Assembly (NCBI GenBank): GCA_023424865.1
Contig: JAFADM010000157.1
Location: forward strand, 1-16,138
Length of the DNA: 16,138 bases
DNA from: Bacillota bacterium
GTDB taxonomy: Bacteria; Bacillota_A; Clostridia; DSM-8532
Direction: 5' to 3'
Part shown: in pieces, positions 7,953 through 13,257 of the stretch
Numbering within the stretch: position 1 is the first letter of the stretch
Layout of the letters: the number at the start of each line of letters is the position of its first letter
The notes under the pieces: model-generated
Seen by the model: the letters and a program-made list of their open reading frames with translations, nothing else
What the model was told of the DNA's origin: nothing
The model's database searches: none
Position numbers and translations under genes: made by a program

Positions 7953-9023
7953 TTAGTTGACCATGGACAAATGCACGCATTTGAATTTTGCAAAGACCAT
8001 ACGCCCTGCTGAGGTCTGAAGTACGCTTGTTACGATAACATCCACACTCTGGCCTCTGAATTTATATCCCGCTTCAACCACAACCATGGTGCCGTCTTCC
8101 AGATAGCCGACCCCCTGACCGCTTTCCTTGCCTTCTTTAACAATACGCACAGTCATTTCCTCGCCGGAAACAGCCACTGGTTTCATGGCATTGGCCAGAT
8201 CATTGATATTAAGGGTTTCTATACCCCTGATGCTGGCAACCTTGCTTAAATTATAGTCGTTGGTAATAATTTTAGCTCCCAGCTCCCTTGCTTTGGAAAG
8301 AAGCTGCTCGTCCACCTCTGTTTTGGCATCTCCGGGCGTTTTATCAATGGTAATAGGAAACCGGGCGTCGGATTTGAGCATATTGAGTACATCCAGTCCA
8401 CGCCTTCCCTTGGCCCGCACAACATCGTCGGAGGAATCGGCCAAATGCCGCAGCTCCTCCAGAACAAAGCCGGGAACAACCAATTCGCCCTCCAGGAAAT
8501 AGGTACGGCTGATATCAAGAATACGGCCGTCAATAATAACACTGGTATCAAGAAGCTTCAAAGCTGCACTGCCAGCTCCATTTCCTGAATCCCTGCTGCC
8601 CATAAAACGGTCGTTCTTTTTCATAATTGCAAAATAAACACCGCTTATTCCTAAAAGGATATTAATCATGATGGAAATAGCCACACCGATAACTTCAATT
8701 TTCACAATGGGGATGGAGATAAGATTAGCCACAATGAGACCGGCAATAAGACCTCCCACACCTACGGTCAACTCGTAGAGCGTGAGCTTTTGAAGCGCGC
8801 CTTCAATTTTTTCCAGAAAGTCGGTGGTACCGCGGATAACTTTGCCTGCAATATAAAACAGGATGATACCTAAAACTGCAGACCCGCAAAAAACTGTTCC
8901 CATTCCATACAGGGTATCCAGGTCCTCGCCCCTGCCATATTGAATGAACAAAAACCGGACTACTGTCATGCCTGTCAGAGCGCCTGTGAGCCCGAAAGCA
9001 TATTTCAAAATCTTATCCAGCAT
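7953..9023 (-). CDS. YacL-type membrane protein with PIN and TRAM domains
   Basis: Integral membrane protein of the B. subtilis YacL family, presumed to have RNA-related or nuclease activity, though its substrate is not established. The product has 356 residues, a normal length. Four hydrophobic segments lie near 8-28, 42-62, 84-104 and 110-133. A PIN domain follows at about 156-280, starting LLDTSVIIDGRI, with candidate metal-binding acids Asp159, Glu189, Asp238 and Asp256. A TRAM-like beta barrel ends the protein at about 285-347. The ATG follows GGGGAGA. The gene sits between carD and ispD, an arrangement recurring in Bacillota. The 272 bp before it hold no other gene. Confidence 0.93.
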   Translation of the reverse strand: MLDKILKYAFGLTGALTGMTVVRFLFIQYGRGEDLDTLYGMGTVFCGSAVLGIILFYIAGKVIRGTTDFLEKIEGALQKLTLYELTVGVGGLIAGLIVANLISIPIVKIEVIGVAISIMINILLGISGVYFAIMKKNDRFMGSRDSGNGAGSAALKLLDTSVIIDGRILDISRTYFLEGELVVPGFVLEELRHLADSSDDVVRAKGRRGLDVLNMLKSDARFPITIDKTPGDAKTEVDEQLLSKARELGAKIITNDYNLSKVASIRGIETLNINDLANAMKPVAVSGEEMTVRIVKEGKESGQGVGYLEDGTMVVVEAGYKFRGQSVDVIVTSVLQTSAGRMVFAKFKCVHLSMVN

Positions 9024-9140
9024 GCTCTCTCCCCTATATTGAATGAATCAAGCTCTCCAAAGATAGCTCCGCCCCAAAGGAGCCGGAGACTTTTTACGGT
9101 GCTTGTCCGTTTCGGGTGCTTTCATTCCACTAATATAGAC

Positions 9141-9288
9141 TGTAAGAGTCGGTTAAATCTTTCTTTTCTCGTCTCACCTTTGCTTTAAGCTCTCTGTCCC
9201 AGTCCCGCCGGATGGTATCCATAATTCAGCCAGTACTGGAAAACTTAGCTCATACATTGAGTGACCGTCTATTTAACCGATCCTAACA
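9141..9288. repeat. 148-bp segment bounded by 18-bp inverted repeats
   Basis: TGTAAGAGTCGGTTAAAT (9141-9158) and the reverse complement of 9271-9288 agree at 15 of 18 positions, including a perfect inner 10 bp (TCGGTTAAAT / ATTTAACCGA). The segment lies in the carD to PIN-TRAM gap and begins 8 nt past the carD stop. It holds no open frame of note and no T run that would suit a terminator. It may be a small non-autonomous mobile element remnant or a long-range RNA stem. No convincing target-site duplication flanks it. Confidence 0.5.
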
Positions 9289-9296
9289 CTTGGTTT

Positions 9297-9776
9297 TCAG
9301 GTTGATATGCGTAAATTTATTAAATCTTCCACATCCACAGGGTTCATGTTTTTAGCCAGAACCAGTTCACTGATTAAAATCTGCTTGGCGCTGTTGAGCA
9401 TTTTTCTTTCGCCGGTGGAAAGGCCCTTGCAACGTTCCCTTAAAATGAGACTTTTAACCACATCGGCAACTTCAAAGACATTGCCGCTTTTAATTTTAAT
9501 CATGTTTTCGCGATAGCGCTTATTCCAGTTGGCAGGCTCGTCCTGCATTTTAATTTCAAGGGATCGGAAAACCTCGTCGGCATCGCTTTTGTTAATGACG
9601 TCGCGGATACCCACACAGGCTACATTGTTAATAGGAATCATCACCTTCATGTCCCCGACAGGGATACGCAGGACATAATAATTCTTCCGCTCTCCTAAAA
9701 TTTCTCGTTCCTCGATGGATTCGATAATGCCTGCACCATGCATAGGATAAACAATTCTATCCCCGATTCTGAACAT
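9297..9776 (-). CDS. CarD/CdnL-family RNA polymerase-binding regulator
   Basis: Binds the RNA polymerase beta subunit and stabilises open promoter complexes in the families studied. The 159-residue product begins with the RNA-polymerase-interacting Tudor-like fold: FRIGDRIVYPMHGAGII at 2-18 and IPINN near 48-52. The C-terminal helical DNA-binding domain follows from about 70 to 155, including the conserved-type EPANWNKRYREN. AAGGAG stands 9 nt before the ATG. It heads a likely carD, PIN-TRAM, ispD unit. A weak promoter-like pair (TTGAGC, 17 bp, GATAAA) lies about 75-105 nt upstream but is not convincing. Confidence 0.94.
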   Translation of the reverse strand: MFRIGDRIVYPMHGAGIIESIEEREILGERKNYYVLRIPVGDMKVMIPINNVACVGIRDVINKSDADEVFRSLEIKMQDEPANWNKRYRENMIKIKSGNVFEVADVVKSLILRERCKGLSTGERKMLNSAKQILISELVLAKNMNPVDVEDLINLRIST

Positions 9777-9933
9777 AACTTACCGCTCCTTCTTCGGATC
9801 AGCACAAACTCCGACCCTGGCATGCACAATCCGTTTTACTTTATCCTCTCATCACGCTTTCCGCTCAAAAAAATTTGAATGAACCGGAAAACCTACTCCA
9901 AAATACAAGGTTGTCCGGTCGACCGAAAAATGT

Positions 9934-10110
9934 ATGTATGAAGGCCTAAAAGACTATGCCATGCCTGTTCAAGGAGAATTACTCGCTTTTCACTCAGTAT
10001 ACACCACTGATTTGGAAAAGTCAAAAGACCTGGTTTTAACTTTGATTCGGAATATAAACGGTGAAGGCATCATGGAGTATGGATTTATGCCTGCCGCTCA
10101 ATTAAGTTAA
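9934..10110 (+). pseudogene. Possible remnant or small gene of unknown function, on the strand opposite its neighbours
   Basis: A plus-strand frame open from 9883 (after a TGA) to a TAA at 10108-10110 gives 75 codons; from the first ATG (9934) it encodes 58 residues. The composition looks protein-like: a start resembling MYEGLKDYAMPVQG, then a charged, probably helical stretch (DLEKSKDLVLTLIRNING) and a hydrophobic end. I do not recognise the family. No ribosome site precedes either ATG (9934 or 9961), and all neighbours read the other way. A C-terminal fragment of a decayed gene is therefore as likely as a real small gene or a chance frame. The rest of the 9777-10128 gap holds a perfect 10-bp palindrome CGGTCGACCG at 9916-9925 and nothing else I can identify. 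Confidence 0.35.
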
Positions 10111-10128
10111 ACCCCAAAGCAAAAGGTT

Positions 10129-11529
10129 TCAGTCATAAGCTTTCACCAGCCTTTTAAAGTGGTCGCCCCTTTCTTCAAAATTCTTATAAAAGCCATAGCT
10201 GGCAGCCGCAGGGGACAATATGCAGGCCCCCCCCTCAGGAGTAAATTGAAACGCCAGCTTCACAGCCTCTTCCATGTCTGCCGCGTCCAGAATTCTGGCC
10301 TTTTTATCCCGACCCTCTTCTATAAGCATACGGTGAAGCCGGTGACCTGTGGCTGGAAGGCAAAGAATTAAAGGAATGGCCCCCGAAGACAGAAGATCGA
10401 GCAGGGGACTGTAATCTATCCCTCTATCCAGGCCTCCGATAACGAGGGTGTGCACGTCAGCAACAGCCTTAATGGCGCAGATTACCGCTTCCGGAATAGT
10501 TGAGATGGAATCGTCATAAAAGCGGATGCCTTTATAGGTTCCAAAGGCCTCCAGTCTGTGAGGAAGTCCGTTGAAATCGCTCACCGCGCGGCAGGCGGTT
10601 TCCAAATACCTGGTCCCTATAAGCCCTACCAGGGTTAAGCAGGCCAGTATGTTGCCAAGATTATGCTCTCCGGGAAGCTGTCTTTGAAGCTCCTGAGACC
10701 CTATATCCCAAGTATTGCCTTCTAATTGGAAAATCATTCTTCCATTTTTAATAAAAGCACCACTTTCCGTGTAGCAGGACAAGGCCGGGCCATTACTAAA
10801 AAACAGAGGCTTTCCTTTCCCCGGAAGCTTTCCCCCCGTATAGTCAAAAACATTGGCGCCCGCAACGGCAAAGCTGTCTCCGTCCTGATACCGGAAAAGG
10901 TTAAGCTTGGCCTGGGCATAATCGGAAAAAGAGCGGTAATGATCCAGATGCTCTTCGTAAATATTAAGCAAAATGGCGTATTTAGGCGATTCCCTTATGG
11001 TTTCAAGCATGTGGGAGGACATTTCAAAAATGTACAGCCTGTCGGGAACATCCGTGAAAAACAGATCCAAGACCGGTCTTCCAATATTTCCCACAGCCGC
11101 GGTATCGAAGCCGCAAGCCTTAAGCATATGTGCCAGAAGCGCCGTGGTAGTGCTTTTGCCCTTGGTACCGGTAATGCCGACAATACGGTTTTTAAAAGCT
11201 TTAATAAAAAGCTCTGTTTGGCTTGTAATACAGTTTTGGGGGATTTTATCATCAATAGCCTTAAGGGGAATGCCAGGACTTTTAAAAACAGAGGTGTAGC
11301 CTGCCTGGGCAAGCTCCTCCACATAATGTTCGCCCCCAAATAGCACCACCGGCTCCCTGCTGTTTTCAAAGGCGTTCTTCAGCGCCTCCTCATTCCTGTC
11401 GGCTATTCCAATTTCTCTGTCGGGAAAAAGGTGCCTTAAAAAACGATAAGTCGACTGCCCTTCTCTGCCATAACCGAGAATGGCTATTTTTTCGTGCTTC
11501 AGCACTTCAATGATTTTTTCAGTGGACAT
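10129..11529 (-). CDS. murD2: MurD2-type Mur ligase (UDP-MurNAc-L-Ala:L-glutamate ligase)
   Basis: ATP-dependent Mur ligase of the MurD group, probably joining L-glutamate (not D-glutamate) to UDP-MurNAc-L-Ala in the cytoplasm. The product has 466 residues. The N-terminal Rossmann-like part has GYGREG at 19-24. The central ATPase has GTKGKSTTT at 121-129, EMSS at 169-172 and NIYEEHLDHY at 189-198. The C-terminal domain has GEHN at 287-290, GLPHRLE at 321-327, YDDSISTIP at 338-346 and GGLDRGIDY at 365-373. Classical MurD normally shows a GTNGKST P-loop, an NDSKATN-like segment and a GGxDKG-like motif, so this is a divergent member. The preceding gene is a MurL homologue, and that partnership is the main reason for the MurD2 call. 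GGAGGTG lies 7 nt before the ATG. A generic MurD function is the alternative. Confidence 0.85.
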   Translation of the reverse strand: MSTEKIIEVLKHEKIAILGYGREGQSTYRFLRHLFPDREIGIADRNEEALKNAFENSREPVVLFGGEHYVEELAQAGYTSVFKSPGIPLKAIDDKIPQNCITSQTELFIKAFKNRIVGITGTKGKSTTTALLAHMLKACGFDTAAVGNIGRPVLDLFFTDVPDRLYIFEMSSHMLETIRESPKYAILLNIYEEHLDHYRSFSDYAQAKLNLFRYQDGDSFAVAGANVFDYTGGKLPGKGKPLFFSNGPALSCYTESGAFIKNGRMIFQLEGNTWDIGSQELQRQLPGEHNLGNILACLTLVGLIGTRYLETACRAVSDFNGLPHRLEAFGTYKGIRFYDDSISTIPEAVICAIKAVADVHTLVIGGLDRGIDYSPLLDLLSSGAIPLILCLPATGHRLHRMLIEEGRDKKARILDAADMEEAVKLAFQFTPEGGACILSPAAASYGFYKNFEERGDHFKRLVKAYD

Positions 11530-11543
11530 GGATGTACACCTCC

Positions 11544-11562
11544 ACAGGGGTTATTCCCCTGT
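11544..11562 (-). repeat. Hairpin containing the murL stop codon
   Basis: On the minus strand ACAGGGG-AATAA-CCCCTGT is a perfect 7-bp stem with a 5-nt loop that includes the murL TAA. It lies immediately before the GGAGGTG ribosome site (11537-11543) of the next gene. There is no T run, so it is not a terminator. It may protect the message or couple translation of the two genes. Confidence 0.65.
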
Positions 11563-12939
11563 CAACAGACTTCTAAACTCCAAAGGAACCAGATTGCCCG
11601 ATTCAAAATCCACCAAAAGCATGGGCGGCGGCGTAAGCTTTTGCCTGACAAGCCTGTAGTGGGCTACAAGGGGAGGAGGGCTTTCACTTTCAGGATAGTC
11701 CTGGGACAATTTATCCATGGAATAAACCGATTCGGCCACAGTTCCCACACATTCAAAGGGCTTAACGGAGGAAAGGCCGGTAAGCTCATCCAGGGTTTGG
11801 ACAAGATCCTCATACTCTAAAAGGTTCCCGCCGAAAATTTCCGAGGTTTTGGGAATTCCTAATTGAGCCCCCAGCAAAATAAAAACAAAAAGGCATTTGG
11901 GGCAATGACCGCACCATTTGTTTTCACGGCTCCCCCTGTTGCAGCTTCGAAACAGAGCGTGATATTGGTAGTGTCGGGCAAATTCCATGGTAATGCGAAC
12001 CTCGCTCCAGGGCCTTAAAAGGCTGAAATACCGGACAGAGGGCGTGATATAATCTATGACATAATGATGGAAATCACTTTCAAAATCCAGGGTTTTGGAA
12101 TACTGATGATTTACGTCGGTATTGGGAACAGTGGGTTCGTTGGCGCTGCCCTCATTGGAAAGTACAATGTTCTTCTTTCCTAAAAGCATGGCACCCAGTA
12201 CGGCGCAAAACCCAAGAATGGCCGAATAGGGAACATGTCCATTGAGAAAGCCCCTTTTATTCATATCAAAGAGCACCGGATCAAAACGCCGGTGAGCGAT
12301 AAGCTGCTTTTCATCCCCAAAGCCTGCACACAGAGCCGTATCCACGGAAGCTTTTCTGGGATCAAGAAGATACACGTGGTTTTCAGAAGAGAACGCTTTT
12401 AAGAGCTCCAGGGTTACCACCGAATCCTTGCCCCCGCCCACCGGAATAAGACTGCCTTCAACCTGAAGCTCCTCTGTCCCGGGTAAAGGCGGCGCCTTTT
12501 CATCACAATGAATTTTCACTAAGGATTCCTTCTCAACCTTGTGATAAAGGTCATTACGGTAAAGAAATTCCCCCAACCCCTTGTAAAAAAGCTTTTCCCA
12601 AAAAGCCAGGGCTTCCGGAGGAAGACAGAAGGGCTTTATGATAAGCTCGGGAGAGCAGACAGCCTTCCAGTAATTGATGCACTCCACCAGTCCCACATGG
12701 AAGGCGGCGTTTAAAAGCAGCCTGTCACGGGATTCCCCGGCAGCGTTTTTAGCAGCCTCCAGGGTTCCCTTATTTTTGTCTATGCTGTAAACATGGCGGA
12801 CAGACAAGCTTTCCTTTGTTCCCTCAAGGGTGTAAAAGCTTGTCACCTCATAAGACGTTTCTTTTTCTTCATAGGAAAAAGCTTCATAAATAAATCGGGG
12901 ATAGGCTTTTCTCAACTCTTCATACTTTTCAAAAGCCAC
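11551..12939 (-). CDS. murL: MurL homologue, UDP-MurNAc-L-Ala-L-Glu epimerase
   Basis: Probable epimerase converting the terminal L-Glu of UDP-MurNAc-L-Ala-L-Glu to D-Glu, the role shown for Xanthomonas MurL. From the GTG at 12939 it has 462 residues. A PP-loop-type GGGKDS lies at 168-173, fitting an ATP-dependent, adenylate-type mechanism. A conserved-looking SNEGSANEP starts at 261. A cysteine cluster with Cys333, Cys343, Cys346 and Cys349 (CGHCPKC at 343-349) looks like a metal-binding site. An ATG further upstream (13011) would add 24 residues. However, AAGGAGG at 12947-12953, 7 nt from the GTG, and the family-like start at FEKYEELRKAYP strongly favour the GTG. It is the first gene of a two-gene operon with the Mur ligase, 21 bp apart, behind its own promoter. 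Assignment rests on motifs remembered from the family plus the neighbour, not on an alignment. Confidence 0.8.
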   Translation of the reverse strand: MAFEKYEELRKAYPRFIYEAFSYEEKETSYEVTSFYTLEGTKESLSVRHVYSIDKNKGTLEAAKNAAGESRDRLLLNAAFHVGLVECINYWKAVCSPELIIKPFCLPPEALAFWEKLFYKGLGEFLYRNDLYHKVEKESLVKIHCDEKAPPLPGTEELQVEGSLIPVGGGKDSVVTLELLKAFSSENHVYLLDPRKASVDTALCAGFGDEKQLIAHRRFDPVLFDMNKRGFLNGHVPYSAILGFCAVLGAMLLGKKNIVLSNEGSANEPTVPNTDVNHQYSKTLDFESDFHHYVIDYITPSVRYFSLLRPWSEVRITMEFARHYQYHALFRSCNRGSRENKWCGHCPKCLFVFILLGAQLGIPKTSEIFGGNLLEYEDLVQTLDELTGLSSVKPFECVGTVAESVYSMDKLSQDYPESESPPPLVAHYRLVRQKLTPPPMLLVDFESGNLVPLEFRSLLTGE

Positions 12940-12946
12940 ACCAATG

Positions 12947-12953
12947 CCTCCTT
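12947..12953 (-). promoter_or_regulatory. Ribosome binding site that fixes the murL GTG start
   Basis: AAGGAGG on the minus strand, 7 nt before GTG 12937-12939. The longer in-frame ATG start at 13011 has no comparable site. Confidence 0.85.
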
Positions 12954-13019
12954 GCACATGAGAGCGCACTCCTGTCGTTATCCGGCCGGAGGCTATACGC
13001 GCCCGCATCAACTTTCTTT

Positions 13020-13035
13020 GATTCGTATCCGAATC
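13020..13035. promoter_or_regulatory. Palindrome at the murL transcription start, candidate operator
   Basis: GATTCG-GATA-CGAATC (minus strand) is a perfect inverted repeat with 6-bp arms and a 4-nt centre. It begins 3 bp downstream of the -10 box and covers the predicted start of transcription. It could bind a dimeric repressor or form a 5'-end hairpin. It matches no operator I recognise with certainty. Confidence 0.55.
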
Positions 13036-13037
13036 TC

Positions 13038-13066
13038 ATTATATTTAAATCAGGCCCATTAATCAA
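13038..13066 (-). promoter_or_regulatory. Sigma-A-type promoter of the murL-murD2 operon
   Basis: The minus strand reads TTGATT (13061-13066), a 17-bp spacer, then a perfect TATAAT (13038-13043). The transcription start is expected near 13030, giving a leader of about 90 nt before the murL GTG. Confidence 0.8.
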
Positions 13067-13104
13067 CTCTCGGGAAAACCCGCTCCAATTCATAATATAA
13101 AGAT

Positions 13105-13143
13105 AAAAGCGCCAGGCCGTAAGGTTTACGCCTGCCGCCTGGC
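13105..13143 (-). terminator. Probable terminator of the EAL-domain gene
   Basis: On the minus strand GCCAGGC (13137-13143) pairs with GCCTGGC (13111-13117) around an inner CGTAA/TTACG stem. Then come GC and TTTTAT (13105-13108 on the plus strand are A). The T run is short and the stem has a bulge, so strength is uncertain, but its place between the EAL gene and the murL promoter fits. Confidence 0.55.
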
Positions 13144-13172
13144 TATTTCATCCCGTCTTGTTTCAAGCCGGC

Positions 13173-13198
13173 CCCTGCAGCCATACTATGGCGCAGGG
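13173..13198. repeat. Strong hairpin in the 3' UTR of the EAL-domain gene
   Basis: CCCTGC-a-GCCAT-act-ATGGC-GCAGGG forms 11 base pairs with a single bulged A and a 3-nt loop, about 60 bp past the EAL-gene stop. No T run follows on either strand. It may act with the next stem (13105-13143) as a composite 3' end. Confidence 0.6.
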
Positions 13199-13257
13199 AC
13201 TCAAATCTTACTCCAGCGCCCAATTAAGCCAAATTATATTGAAGGAGACCCTTTGCA

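Noticed and set aside
9059..9085. Small GCTCC/GGAGC inverted repeat in the PIN-TRAM leader
   Set aside because: Five base pairs with an 8-nt loop are expected by chance at this base composition.
9134..9170. Possible promoter for the PIN-TRAM gene (TATATT box)
   Set aside because: No acceptable -35 at 16-18 bp, and the box lies at the edge of the inverted-repeat segment.
10081..10128. Possible terminator after murD2
   Set aside because: Only a 5-bp AAACC/GGTTT pairing with an A/T-rich loop and no T run; too weak to call.
10726..11343. Plus-strand open frame of 205 codons opposite murD2
   Set aside because: Overlaps the conserved Mur ligase core in antisense; composition and lack of a ribosome site mark it as chance.
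13067..13257. c-di-GMP riboswitch near the EAL gene
   Set aside because: The conserved core blocks of the class I riboswitch are absent and the stems lie after the EAL gene rather than in a leader before a start codon with a suitable expression platform.
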